Shown: positions 41,506 to 51,107, numbered from the stretch's first letter. The stretch: 64,000 nucleotides of DNA from Actinopolyspora alba (GCF_900112765.1 NZ_FOMZ01000001.1:186001-250000), one strand, 5' to 3'. Program-made: numbers and translations. The notes: a model not told the origin generated them from the letters alone.

Positions 41506-42918
41506 TCACCGCGTCCACTCTTCCAGATCGAGGTCGAGCAGCTGGGCCACGGCGCGCAGCTCGGTACGGTGATCACCCGGAACCGCGTGGATGTGGTTGG
41601 CGCCGAACCGGGACAGGAACGTCTCGGTGGGCACGTCCAACCGGGCGAAGGCGTGTGGCCACTCCGGGGTGGAGCGATCGACGAGCTCCGCCGTGGTCGC
41701 CGGGTCGAACTCGAGGAACTCGCCGAGCATCAGCTGCATGCGGTACCGGCCGTCCCTTCTCGTCAGCCTGCCCAGCGTCATGGTTCCGGGTGCCGCGATG
41801 TGCCGCACCGAAGCGCCGCCGGCGGGGAAGAAGAACACCTCGGGGCACAGCCGCACGCGGGAGAGGTTCTCCGCCGGATCGGCGCTGCGCGCGGCGAACC
41901 AGGTGGCGTGCTGCCCGGAGTTGCACAGGTCCCACACGTCGCGGTCGGGGTGGTAGTGCCGCACGTCCGCGAACAGCGCGGGAGTTCCCGCGACGTCCGA
42001 GAGCAGCTTCATGGTCAGCGCACCGTCCATATCGGCCTCGGTCGCGCAGATGTGGGGCCGCTTCGGCCCGTTCCAGTCGTAGGGATCGTTGAGCAGGGCT
42101 TCGGTGACGTCCATGGTCGCGAAGTTCTCGGTCAACTCCGGTTGCGCCTTGATGCCGGAGAAGTCCAGGCCGCGTTCGGCGATGATCTCGCGCACGGCCA
42201 GGTAGGAGGCGATCTGGCGTTCCAGCAGTTCCGGAGTGAGCTTGTCGCCGTCGTAGCGCACCTCGCCCGCGTACTGCTCGAACCACTCCCGCGCCTTGCG
42301 GACCTCGCCGGGGTCGGCGTGCCGGGAGCGCAGCACCAGCTCGTACTGGTCGATCTCCTCCACGTCGATCCCGAACGAGCGCTGCCACTGGTCGGTGTTG
42401 GCCACGGCGGTGTTCATTCCCATCGGTCGCCCGCCGAAGCGGCCGAAGGTCAGGCCGCGCAACCCCGAGGCGGCAGCGGCGGCGGTGGCCCTCGCGCCGA
42501 TGTGGGACAGCGGTTCCGGATCGTCGGGCGCACCCCACGTCCTGGTGTGGTCGCGTCCGATCTGGTCGAGAGCGCCGCCCGCGGCCAACATGCCCACCAG
42601 TCCGGGCTCGGTCGGATCGGTGCTGGCCGCCAGCACCAGCGGTGTGTCGAGTGCCGAAGCGGCGAGCATGGTGAAGTGCGGGAAGGCCCAGACGGCGTAG
42701 TACAGCACGGTGACGTCGACGCCGGAGTCCGCCAGGCGCCTCCCCTGTGCGGTGGCGGCGATGTTGGAGTTCACCGGGTCACCGCCCTCGATGACCTCGT
42801 GGCCCGCCGCGCGCAGCGATCGCACCAGAACGCTCTGCTTTTCCCGAATGAAATCCGAATTTCGCTGGTGCACGTGTTCCCGGCCGTCGGAAATGCCGAG
42901 CACACCGATACGAGCCAC
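41506..42918 (-). CDS. L-fucose/L-arabinose isomerase-family protein (candidate D-arabinose isomerase)
   Basis: 470 residues. The FucI/AraA C-terminal catalytic pattern is visible in CATEADMDGALTMKLL (Glu294 and Asp296 as metal ligands) followed by DVRHYHPDRDVWDLCNSGQHA with conserved His; ALDTPLVLAAS and GLRGLTFGRFGGRPMGMNTA lie in the substrate half. FucI enzymes isomerise L-fucose and D-arabinose; AraA enzymes L-arabinose. Combined with a GH172 furanosidase and a CUT2 transporter, D-arabinose to D-ribulose is the simplest reading, but the exact sugar is inferred. ATG at 42918. Lies between the kinase and the glycosidase. Confidence 0.82.
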   Translation of the reverse strand: MARIGVLGISDGREHVHQRNSDFIREKQSVLVRSLRAAGHEVIEGGDPVNSNIAATAQGRRLADSGVDVTVLYYAVWAFPHFTMLAASALDTPLVLAASTDPTEPGLVGMLAAGGALDQIGRDHTRTWGAPDDPEPLSHIGARATAAAAASGLRGLTFGRFGGRPMGMNTAVANTDQWQRSFGIDVEEIDQYELVLRSRHADPGEVRKAREWFEQYAGEVRYDGDKLTPELLERQIASYLAVREIIAERGLDFSGIKAQPELTENFATMDVTEALLNDPYDWNGPKRPHICATEADMDGALTMKLLSDVAGTPALFADVRHYHPDRDVWDLCNSGQHATWFAARSADPAENLSRVRLCPEVFFFPAGGASVRHIAAPGTMTLGRLTRRDGRYRMQLMLGEFLEFDPATTAELVDRSTPEWPHAFARLDVPTETFLSRFGANHIHAVPGDHRTELRAVAQLLDLDLEEWTR

Positions 42919-43106
42919 GAAAACCCCCGAACTCCGGCGACAATGCCGGGAATCGTCGCGACGTGCCGTCGCCTGTGGAATGTTCCGAAACGACGGGTAG
43001 GTCGTTCGGCGAGAAATTATTCCCCTAGCGGAATGATGTCAATTCGACACTGGCACCAGAATTCTCGATCGTTTTTCGTGTTCGGCTCGCACGGCGGGCA
43101 CGGGCA

Positions 43107-45701
43107 CTATTCTCCCGTCGACCGGTAGGAGAACGCGGTGTAGCGCACCGCCGACCAGGGCGGCGCGTCGTCCGTGGGCAGCAGCCGCACTCGCAGCGTG
43201 TTCCGGCCTCGGGTGAGCTCGGCCGGGATGTCGAAACCGTCCTCCAACCACCGGTGCGCGCTGTTGCCCAACGGCTGCGACCAGATACCGGCTTCCCGAC
43301 CGTTGACCAGCACACGAACCCGCTGATGACTGCTGCGCTGGTCGGCGAGTCTGCGGAGTCGCACCCCGGAGTTGTCCGGGTCGATCCGCACCCGGAACCC
43401 GATCTCACCGGTGGTCGAGGTGGTCGTGTACCGGTACGGGCCCGGATCGCGCCTGCCCTCGAAGGTGGCGGTGAGCTCCCGACGCGACTCGCCGAGGGCG
43501 CGGTAGTCGTGTGCCAGTCTGCTGAACCGGTCGCCCAGGTCGATCCGGTCGGTGCGCCGCATGGTGGAGACCGGGTTGCCGTACCAGTAGGCGGTGGAGC
43601 TGTAGCGCGCCGGCTCGTTGTTGGCCGGTCCGTGTTCGATACCGGCCACGATTTCGCTGTCGAACGACACCGCGTCGGACACGAGCAGCCGATAGGTCCC
43701 GGTGCAGTCATAGCGGCACCCGTCACCGGAGTACTCGTAAGCGGGATTGCCCGTCAGCGGCATGGCGAAGGTGGTGCCGCCCCGGAAGTACCAGCCCGAC
43801 TCGTAGAAGTCCTCCGTTCCGGTGCCGTACCAGGCCGGACTGGCCGAGCCGTCCACGTAGAACCGCTCGTCGCCCTCCAGGTAGTTGCGCTGGTTGGCAC
43901 GTGGGGAGGCCGAGGAACGCGGCCCCTCCGGAGTGCGCGCCACGCCGGGGGGAATCCTGCCGCGCATGGTGTGCGTCACGCCGTAGAACGTACCGCTGCC
44001 CGAGGTGGACAGGAACTTCCAGTCCTTGCCGGGCTCGGTGAGGCCCTGGCGGTGCGTGGCGTGGAAGTGGCCCGAGCCGGTCCCCGGCCCCGCACCCGCC
44101 GAGGGGGCGGCGGTCGCTTCGAGCACCGCGCGGCGGATCGGTACCGACCCCTCGTTGACCAGCTCGATCTCGGCCCGGCGCGCGAACGGCATGGGCCACC
44201 AGGAGGTGTACCACCCCTCTCCGGCGTCTATGGAGCTCATAAGTCTGCGCACGTCGTACTCACCGAGACCGGAGCCGAAGAACTCACCGATCGGGGCGTC
44301 GACGGTGGTGCGTCCGTCGAAGGTGATCCGCAACCGCACGTCGCGCAGCACCGCGTCGGAGTCCTCGACCCGCGCGCGCTCGTGCGGCAGCTGGGCCACC
44401 AGTTTGCGCCGCTGGAAGACCTGGTTGTCGATCCGGTAGTCGTGCGCCGCCTCGTCACCGGGATTGGCCGTTCCCACGTCGAGGACGTCGGTGCGGATCC
44501 AGTCGCCGTCCACCCTGCTGTGCACTTCGTAGCGGAACTCGTTGATGTCCACCTCGGCGGACCGGAACTCGTTGGTGACGCGCAGCTCGGTCCTGCCCCG
44601 GGTCAGCGGGGCGGGCACGGTGATCCGCTCGCGGCCCCACTCCCCCTGCCGCGCCGGGCCGCTGTTCCAGGTGCCGACGCGTTCGTCGCCGACGAGCAGT
44701 CGCGCCACCTGGCCTCCGACGTTGGCGTCGTAGCGGCGGGTTATCCGGACCCCGTCGTTGCCGGGTGCGATGCGCGCGTCGAAGGAGCTGGATCCGCCCG
44801 GGCCGAACGCGCGCCCGTCGTCGATGACGCGCGGTGCCGCCACGACGCCGGGGAGACGGAGCCGAAGTTCGTCGATCATCGCCGGCCCGCGGATCGGTTT
44901 CAGCGTGGTGGACTCGCCGGGGCGCAGCGAGAACCGGGAGCGCCGTTCCGCGATCGTGGGCGCGTCCGGTTTGGGATCGGCCACCCCGAACCGACGCAGC
45001 CGCCGGACCACGTCCAGCGCCGGGTCACGCGGGTCGAAGGTGGTGACGCCGTCCGCGTCGGCGAACGAGCGGTAGTCGACGTGGTAGAAGTACGGGTTCT
45101 CGTCCACGGTGATCCGCATGGACTCCCGGTAGGGCATCGGGACCTTGACGACCGCGCCACCGGAGGTGTCGCGCGCGTCGCCGACCAGGGGCCAGACGAA
45201 CGGTGGCCCCAGTTCACCCGCCACGACGTCGGCGAGCGGGGCGTCCAGCACGGTCCGGCCGTCCAGTCGGATGTGGATGTCGCCGGTGGCGGTGACATCG
45301 CCCCAGGGGTCACGGGTGAACCAGACGGAGGTGACCTCCCCTGCTCCGGTGTGCTCCGCGATGACACAGCCGCGCTCGGTGGTGCGCAGGCACGAATGGG
45401 TTCCGTTGAAGCCGTCGTCGTTGCTGCCGCTCCTGGCGAAGCTGGAGAACTGCTTGCTGTTGCCACCGTGTCGGAGTCCGCCCAGCTCGTCCAGCGAGCG
45501 GTAGGTCTCCCAACCGACCGTGCGGCCGTCACCCGATCCGGCCGGTGTGCCGGGTTCCTCGGCACGGACGCGTTCCGAGGCGGGGTCGCCGGTGGTGGCC
45601 CCGAGGGTGCCGAGAACCAGCACGAACACGAGGAGAACGCGCGCCGCGCGCCCGCGAACGGCGGGCCCGGACCGGATTCCCGCGCTTGTTCCCACGGCCA
45701 T
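43107..45701 (-). CDS. Secreted glycoside hydrolase family 172 (DUF2961) enzyme
   Basis: 864 residues. Sec signal peptide 1-~46 (VLLVFVLVLGTLGATTG). The catalytic DUF2961 domain shows the family features YRSLDELGGLRHGGNSKQFS, VTSVWFTRDPWGD and WYGTGTEDFYESGWYF, whose Glu in GTED is in the catalytic motif of the family. Characterised GH172 enzymes cut D-fructofuranosides or are exo-alpha-D-arabinofuranosidases on mycobacterial-type D-arabinan. A beta-sandwich module with GVRITRR... LTRGRTELRV in the middle recurs at the C-terminus as GVRLRRL... LTRGRNTLRV. ATG at 45701 with GGGAGG 8 nt upstream. Acts outside the cell, upstream of the ABC importer in the same operon. Confidence 0.87.
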   Translation of the reverse strand: MAVGTSAGIRSGPAVRGRAARVLLVFVLVLGTLGATTGDPASERVRAEEPGTPAGSGDGRTVGWETYRSLDELGGLRHGGNSKQFSSFARSGSNDDGFNGTHSCLRTTERGCVIAEHTGAGEVTSVWFTRDPWGDVTATGDIHIRLDGRTVLDAPLADVVAGELGPPFVWPLVGDARDTSGGAVVKVPMPYRESMRITVDENPYFYHVDYRSFADADGVTTFDPRDPALDVVRRLRRFGVADPKPDAPTIAERRSRFSLRPGESTTLKPIRGPAMIDELRLRLPGVVAAPRVIDDGRAFGPGGSSSFDARIAPGNDGVRITRRYDANVGGQVARLLVGDERVGTWNSGPARQGEWGRERITVPAPLTRGRTELRVTNEFRSAEVDINEFRYEVHSRVDGDWIRTDVLDVGTANPGDEAAHDYRIDNQVFQRRKLVAQLPHERARVEDSDAVLRDVRLRITFDGRTTVDAPIGEFFGSGLGEYDVRRLMSSIDAGEGWYTSWWPMPFARRAEIELVNEGSVPIRRAVLEATAAPSAGAGPGTGSGHFHATHRQGLTEPGKDWKFLSTSGSGTFYGVTHTMRGRIPPGVARTPEGPRSSASPRANQRNYLEGDERFYVDGSASPAWYGTGTEDFYESGWYFRGGTTFAMPLTGNPAYEYSGDGCRYDCTGTYRLLVSDAVSFDSEIVAGIEHGPANNEPARYSSTAYWYGNPVSTMRRTDRIDLGDRFSRLAHDYRALGESRRELTATFEGRRDPGPYRYTTTSTTGEIGFRVRIDPDNSGVRLRRLADQRSSHQRVRVLVNGREAGIWSQPLGNSAHRWLEDGFDIPAELTRGRNTLRVRLLPTDDAPPWSAVRYTAFSYRSTGE

Positions 45702-45942
45702 CGTGTTCGCCTCCCGAATAGGAATCCGCGACCACGCTGCGGGAAGCCGCACCGGGGTCGATCCACTTCCCGGGAATTGTCGTACGATCGCGGTCGATTC
45801 CGCACCGAAATCCACATCGTTCGTTCGGGGGAATCGACGCTACGGGAAACACAGCGAAAAACCAGAGATCTTCACATTTCCGCGATGTTCGGCGACATCG
45901 GATCACCGATGCTCTCCGCCGGATTCGTCACCGCCGGATTCG

Positions 45943-46953
45943 TCACCGGGAATTCAACCGGCGATAAACCTCGGCGGCGTTCTCCCGGGTGACCAGCTGT
46001 GTCGGCAGGGTCCGCTTCCGGGGGACCGACTCGCAGTCGATCAGTATCCGCTTCGCGGCGGCTATCGCCTCCGCACCCCCGGTGGGATAGACGAACGTCG
46101 CCGACAGGCGACCCTGCCGCACCGCGTTGATTCCACCGGAGGGCGTGGGGAGCCCGTCGATGCCGACGAACTTCGTTCCCCCGGCCCGTCCTGCCGCCCG
46201 CGCGGCGAGGTGGGCGCCCTCGGCCATGGGGTCGTTGTGCCCGTAAACCGCGTCGATGCGGGGGTGGGCCTTGAGCATCGCCGCCATCTTCGACCGGGCC
46301 TCGGCACGCAGCCACTGCCCGTCCGCGGTGGCGATGATCTCGATTCCCGACCCCTTGATCCCGGCGCGGAAACCCCTGCCACGTTCGGCCGCGGGCGTGG
46401 AGCCGGACAGACCGCGCAGCTCGACGATTTCGCCGCCCTCGGGCAGCAGCCGCTCGGCGAGGTACTCGCCCGCCTTTCGGCCGATCTTCTCGTTGTCGGC
46501 GCCGATGAACGTGGAGTAGGAATCGCCGTTGACCTTGCGGTCCAGCAGGATCACCGGGATGCCGCTGTTGTAGGCCCTGCCGACCACCCCGGTAAGCGGG
46601 GCCGCCTCGTTGGGGCTGACGATCAGCAGGTCCACCCGCTTGGTGATCAGGGTCCGGATCTGGCTGACCTGTCTGGAGTTGTCCTGCGCGGCGTCGAGGA
46701 ACTGCACCTCGTCGAACTGCTCGACCTCGGCGGCGGCACGCCTGATGTCGGCGTTCATCCGTACCCGGTAGGGCTCGGCGACGTTGGCCTGGCTGACGCC
46801 GATGGTGTACTCCTCGCCCGGTCCACCGCAGACCTCCGCCGAATCCGGTCCCCCACCGGCCCCGCCCGCGTTCGTGCTCGTGGTCCCGCATCCGGCACCG
46901 AGCAGCGCGACCGCGCAGACAGCCGCGAACATCGATCGCGTCCGAGAACTCAT
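45943..46953 (-). CDS. Sugar-binding lipoprotein of a CUT2 (ribose-type) ABC transporter
   Basis: 336 residues. Lipoprotein signal with lipobox LLGAGC (Cys ~22) and a Gly-rich linker, then a periplasmic-binding-protein type I (RbsB-like) fold: YTIGVSQANVAEPYRVRMNADIR, KRVDLLIVSPNEAAPLTGVV, IPVILLDRKVNGDSYSTFIGADN and YGHNDPMAEGAHLAAR are the hinge and ligand-contact segments of pentose binders. Captures the sugar for the permease/ATPase encoded upstream in the operon. A 240-bp gap separates it from the GH172 start. Confidence 0.9.
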   Translation of the reverse strand: MSSRTRSMFAAVCAVALLGAGCGTTSTNAGGAGGGPDSAEVCGGPGEEYTIGVSQANVAEPYRVRMNADIRRAAAEVEQFDEVQFLDAAQDNSRQVSQIRTLITKRVDLLIVSPNEAAPLTGVVGRAYNSGIPVILLDRKVNGDSYSTFIGADNEKIGRKAGEYLAERLLPEGGEIVELRGLSGSTPAAERGRGFRAGIKGSGIEIIATADGQWLRAEARSKMAAMLKAHPRIDAVYGHNDPMAEGAHLAARAAGRAGGTKFVGIDGLPTPSGGINAVRQGRLSATFVYPTGGAEAIAAAKRILIDCESVPRKRTLPTQLVTRENAAEVYRRLNSR

Positions 46954-46983
46954 CCGGGCTCCTTTTCCACTACCGGATTTCCA

Positions 46984-48162
46984 CTACCGGGAGGGCCACA
47001 GCCGCTGCGCGGCGGCGGCAGCCACGATCACGAGGCCCTTGATGACCAACTGCAGGTCGGTGTCCACTGTGTTGAGCGCGAGGATGTTGTTGAGCACTCC
47101 CAGCAGCAGCGCGCCCGCTATCGTGCCCATCATCGAGCCGCGACCGCCCGCCAGGCTCGTCCCACCCACGACCACGGCGGCGATCCCGTCCAACTCGTAG
47201 GAGATCCCGGCGTTGGGGCTGCCGGTGTTGAGCTGACCGGCGTGCACGATGCCCGCCAGGGCCGCGCACAGTCCGCAGATCCCGAACGCGATGATCTTGA
47301 CCCGGTTGACCGGGACCCCCGAGGTCCTGGCCGCCTTCTCGTTGCCGCCGATGGCGTAGAGGTGGCGGGAGAAGGCGCTGCCCCGGAGGAACGCCACCGC
47401 GAGTACCGCGAGCACCGCGAAGATCAGCGCCGGGACGGGCACGATGCCGTCGAAGGTCCGCTCCCCCAGCAGCGAGAACGACAGCGGTGCCCGCCCCGCA
47501 CCGGAGCCGTAGCTGATCGGCACGGTCTGTCCACCGGACCACAGGCGGGCCAATCCCCTGGCGATCTGCAGCCCCGCGAGCGTGACGATGAACGCCTGCA
47601 CCCGCAGCAGCGCCACCGCCAGCCCCTGCAGCAGGCCGAACACCAGCCCGGCGAGCAGCACCACCGAGACCGCGGCGAGCATCCCGAAGTCGTCCTCGGT
47701 CAGCAACACGGCCGAGCCCACCGCCGCCAGCCCGAGCAACGATCCCACCGACAGGTCGATACCGCCGACGAGGATGACGAAGGTGAGGCCGATCGCGATG
47801 ATTCCTATCTCGGAGATCGCCCGCACGAGGTTGAACAGGTTCTCGCTGGTCAGGAAGATGATCTCGCCGTCGTCGCCACGCGGCGAGAACACCACCGAGG
47901 CCAGGAAGACGAGGACGAGGCCGAACAGGCTCTGGAACCGCAGCAGCGCCTCGGCACCACCCGAACCACTCCGCCCCGCCCGTCGAGCTTCGCTCGGCCG
48001 AGTTCCGGACGACCGGTCCCCTGTCGACTGTCTCCCCGTCGACCGGCCCCCGCTCGTCGAGGTCCCGGCCCCTGTCTCCGGGGGGATGGCGTCCGGAGCG
48101 GATCCCCCGGTGGAGGTGGACGCGGAGTCGGTGGGCTCGTCGTCGGTGGCGCGCGAGCTCAT
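46984..48162 (-). CDS. CUT2 ABC sugar transporter permease (RbsC-like)
   Basis: 392 residues. A ~70-residue Ser/Thr/Gly-rich cytoplasmic leader, unusual in length, precedes ~8-10 transmembrane helices. Family motifs: IGLTFVILVGGIDLSVGSLLGL (~125-146), QAFIVTLAGLQIARGLA, FSRHLYAIGGNEKAARTSGVPVNRVK (coupling EAA-like loop) and LDGIAAVVVGGTSLAGGRGS. The ATG start overlaps the ATPase stop by 4 nt. Imports the sugar bound by the lipoprotein. Confidence 0.92.
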   Translation of the reverse strand: MSSRATDDEPTDSASTSTGGSAPDAIPPETGAGTSTSGGRSTGRQSTGDRSSGTRPSEARRAGRSGSGGAEALLRFQSLFGLVLVFLASVVFSPRGDDGEIIFLTSENLFNLVRAISEIGIIAIGLTFVILVGGIDLSVGSLLGLAAVGSAVLLTEDDFGMLAAVSVVLLAGLVFGLLQGLAVALLRVQAFIVTLAGLQIARGLARLWSGGQTVPISYGSGAGRAPLSFSLLGERTFDGIVPVPALIFAVLAVLAVAFLRGSAFSRHLYAIGGNEKAARTSGVPVNRVKIIAFGICGLCAALAGIVHAGQLNTGSPNAGISYELDGIAAVVVGGTSLAGGRGSMMGTIAGALLLGVLNNILALNTVDTDLQLVIKGLVIVAAAAAQRLWPSR

Positions 48163-49730
48163 CTCCCACCCCCGGTGGAAGCCACCGCCGGCTCCGCCGC
48201 GTCACTCCGATTTCCCATCGCGGCCGCCAGTAGCTCGGCCCGGCTGGTTCGCGAGCTGTCGAACTCGGCGACGGATCCGCCGTCCCGCAGCACCACGACG
48301 CGGGAACACACGTCGAGAAGTTCGGCGAGTTCCGAGGACGCGAGCAGCACCCCGATGCCCTGTCCGGCGATCTCGTCCAGCAACCGGTAGATCTCGACCT
48401 TGGCCGCCACGTCGACCCCCCTCGTGGGATCGTCCAACAGCAGCAGGGCGGGCTCGGTCAGCAGCATCCGTCCGAACACGACCTTCTGCTGATTGCCGCC
48501 GGATAGCGTGCCCACGGAATCGGACGTGGAACCGAGCTTGATACCGAGCCGTCGAGCGCTCCGTCGCGCGGTCCAGCTCTCCCGCCTTCCGGCGACCAGC
48601 CCGAGCCTGCCGAGCCGGGGCAGCACGGACAACACCGTGTTGGCGGTCACGGAGTGTTCGGTGACCAGACCACTGCCCGCCCGGTCCTCGGGCACGAGCG
48701 CGACTCCGGAACGCAGCGCCTGCCGGGGGCCGCGCGGCCGGTAGCGGGAAGCGTGCAACCGCACCTCACCGCGCCATTCGGCGCTCGGCCCCATCCCGTA
48801 GAGCGCTTCGAGCAGTTCGGTGCGTCCCGAACCGAGCAATCCGCACAGCCCCACGATCTCGCCACGGTGCACCGACAGGTCCACGCCCGCGGGATTCCTC
48901 CTGCCGTCGTCGCGCCCGCGGGGGCGCACCGCGAAGCGGGACAGCGCGAGCAATTCCCCGCCCGGACTCCGCCGAGTCGGTGTGAAAGCGGTGGCGAAGT
49001 CGTCGCCGACCATGGCGTCGGCTGCCTGCTCGGCCGTGACGCTGCGCGCGTCGAACTCGGCGGCCACCCCGCCGTCGCGCAGGACGGTGGCGCGGTCGGC
49101 GACCTCGCCGATCTCGTCCATCCGGTGGGAGATGTAGACGATCCCGGTACCGTCGCGGCGCAGTTCGGCGATCACCGCGAACAGCCTGTCCACCTCGCTT
49201 CCGGACAGCGCCGAGGTCGGCTCGTCCATGATCAGCACCGCGGCGTGTCGGGCCAGCGCGCGGGCTACGGTGACCAGCTGCTGCTCACCGATGCGGAGTC
49301 GTCCCACAGGGCTGCGCGGGTCGAGGTCCACCCCGATGCGCCGCAGCGGTTCACGGGTCCGCGCGTTCATCAGGGAACGGTCCACAGTGCCGCGTGCGGT
49401 GCGGGGCTCGCGTCCGAGGTGGAGGTTCTCGGCGACCGACAGCGCGGGTACCAGATCCAGCTCCTGCTGGATCATGGCGACCCCGGCACGTTGCGCGTCG
49501 CTCGGCCCGCGGAAAACGCGGGGTTTCCCGGCGATGCGGATCTCACCGGAATGGCCGGTGACATCGCCGGACAGCACCCGCATGAGGGTGGACTTGCCCG
49601 CACCGTTCTCGCCGAGCAGCGCGTGGACCTCACCGGCCCGCACGGTCAGGTCCACGCCCGAACAGGCCAGCACACCACCGAACCGTTTCGTGATCGCCCG
49701 TAGCTCCACCAACGGTGGTGCGGCGTCCAT
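48159..49730 (-). CDS. CUT2 ABC sugar transporter ATPase with tandem nucleotide-binding domains (RbsA-like)
   Basis: 523 residues. First domain: Walker A GENGAGKST (~38-46), signature-like RIGEQQLVTVARALA, Walker B VLIMDEPTSAL. Second domain: degenerate Walker A GLLGSGRTELLEAL, true signature LSGGNQQKVVFGRML, Walker B LLLLDDPTRGVD. This asymmetric pair is normal for RbsA/XylG/AraG proteins. First gene of the minus-strand sugar operon; ATG at 49730 with AGGGGGTG upstream. Confidence 0.93.
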   Translation of the reverse strand: MDAAPPLVELRAITKRFGGVLACSGVDLTVRAGEVHALLGENGAGKSTLMRVLSGDVTGHSGEIRIAGKPRVFRGPSDAQRAGVAMIQQELDLVPALSVAENLHLGREPRTARGTVDRSLMNARTREPLRRIGVDLDPRSPVGRLRIGEQQLVTVARALARHAAVLIMDEPTSALSGSEVDRLFAVIAELRRDGTGIVYISHRMDEIGEVADRATVLRDGGVAAEFDARSVTAEQAADAMVGDDFATAFTPTRRSPGGELLALSRFAVRPRGRDDGRRNPAGVDLSVHRGEIVGLCGLLGSGRTELLEALYGMGPSAEWRGEVRLHASRYRPRGPRQALRSGVALVPEDRAGSGLVTEHSVTANTVLSVLPRLGRLGLVAGRRESWTARRSARRLGIKLGSTSDSVGTLSGGNQQKVVFGRMLLTEPALLLLDDPTRGVDVAAKVEIYRLLDEIAGQGIGVLLASSELAELLDVCSRVVVLRDGGSVAEFDSSRTSRAELLAAAMGNRSDAAEPAVASTGGGR

Positions 49731-49980
49731 TGCGTCACCCCCTGCGGAACACGAGCGGATAACCGGTCGCTTCGCCCCGCCCGCTCACCCGTGTGCTGTG
49801 TCAAGCATCACACGATGTAACCGGGGCCCGCGCGCTCCGCCCGCGTCTATCACCCGATTCGGTGGCGATAACGAACAGGTCACGGGACTACCGCCATCGA
49901 GCGGGGGAAGCCGCTCGCCGCCGAGGAGCGAGCCACCGGGATTCGTGGACGTGTCGTTGCGACCGCACTGGACCGTTACG
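49731..49980 (-). promoter_or_regulatory. Upstream region of the sugar operon
   Basis: On the minus strand a TTGACA (49798-49803) lies ~75 bp before the ATPase start, and the strong RBS is at ~49735-49742. No clear -10 or symmetrical operator was found. No regulator gene for this operon is adjacent. Confidence 0.3.
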
Positions 49981-51048
49981 GTGACAAACGTGACCGCGAC
50001 ATCCGAGCGCAACATCCACAGCCCCGAAAGTCGTTCCGGACAGTTGGCACAACGGTCGGCTTTCGGAACCACCCGCGGCATCCCGTGGTGGGCGGCGTTT
50101 CTGCTGCCGCTGGTGCTGGCCGCCTTGTGTGCCGTGATCGACACGTTGATCTGGTCGGGCCCCGGTGTCGTTTTCACGTCGGGCTGCATCGTGGGCACCC
50201 TGCTCGCGGTCATGCTGGTTCAGCGCGGCAGCCTGTTCGGCCCGATGGTGCAGCCGCCGCTGGTCGTGGCGATCGTCATCCCGAGCGTGGTCTGGGCCAT
50301 GGGGGTCGGTTTCAACGCGGGCGACGGCCTTCGCCAGGTAATGCTCTCGCTGGCCACACCGTTGATCAACAGCTTTCCGGCGATGGCAGCTGCGACGGCG
50401 GTGGCGATACTCGGCGGGCTGCTGCGGATATTCGTACTACAGCCGAGGAAGCGACGCGACGGGAACACGGCGGCGACCGAATCGGCTCGCGAGGAGCGGA
50501 GCGACCGCGACGGACGCGGTTCCAGGGCAAGGGGGGCCGAGCGGGCCTCCCGTGGTGGCCCCGGCGAGGGCCGCGAGAGCACGTCGAACCGTGGCAGAGC
50601 CGGTACGGCGACCGCGGATCCCGAGGACGCGGACGACCGGGCGGCCCGGAGGAAATCACCACGGTCCGGACAACGCGAGCAGCGTTCGGAATCCCCCGAG
50701 TCCTCGGGCCGACGCGGAGCTCCTCCCGGACGTGGTTCCGGACCGAGGACGCGCTCCGGGCGGCCACCGGAGCGAACCGACGGCGAAGCGCCCCGTGGTT
50801 CCGGCAGGCGCGAACGGGACGGCGGGAACCCACCGAACGGACGGGACGACCAGCGGTCAGGACGCGGACAACGGGGCGGTGAACCGCCCGAGAGCTCCGC
50901 GCCGAACCAGGACAGGCGTCCGGCGCCCCCGGGCAGGGGCAACGCGAAACGCCCCCCGCGCGAAGGGGACTCCCCTGGCGGGTCGGCGCGGCGGGGGCGG
51001 ACCGAACCGCCGGGCAGGCCGCGGCGTCCCCGACGGGACGAGGGCTGA
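49981..51048 (+). CDS. DUF6542-type membrane protein with long disordered basic/acidic tail
   Basis: 355 residues. After ~30 polar residues come four transmembrane segments (~32-165: WWAAFLLPLVLAALCAVIDTLIW; TSGCIVGTLLAVMLVQRG; PPLVVAIVIPSVVWAMGVGF; FPAMAAATAVAILGGLLRIFV). The remaining ~190 residues are Arg/Gly/Ser/Pro/Glu-rich low complexity, certainly disordered. Mycobacterial relatives sit next to ispH (lytB2) as here. Function unknown. GTG at 49981 or 49990; no strong ribosome site. Convergent with ispH. Confidence 0.78.
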   Translation: MTNVTATSERNIHSPESRSGQLAQRSAFGTTRGIPWWAAFLLPLVLAALCAVIDTLIWSGPGVVFTSGCIVGTLLAVMLVQRGSLFGPMVQPPLVVAIVIPSVVWAMGVGFNAGDGLRQVMLSLATPLINSFPAMAAATAVAILGGLLRIFVLQPRKRRDGNTAATESAREERSDRDGRGSRARGAERASRGGPGEGRESTSNRGRAGTATADPEDADDRAARRKSPRSGQREQRSESPESSGRRGAPPGRGSGPRTRSGRPPERTDGEAPRGSGRRERDGGNPPNGRDDQRSGRGQRGGEPPESSAPNQDRRPAPPGRGNAKRPPREGDSPGGSARRGRTEPPGRPRRPRRDEG

Positions 51049-51107
51049 TCGAGGCTTTCCGGCCGGGTCGCTCGCTCCGCGGAACCACTGGGGCGCTCGC
51101 GATCACC

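Noticed and set aside
43254-45992. Very long open frame on the plus strand opposite the GH172 gene
   Set aside because: Antisense of a clear signal-peptide enzyme; composition is Gly/Val/Arg/His repeats typical of reverse-strand high-GC DNA, with no domain.
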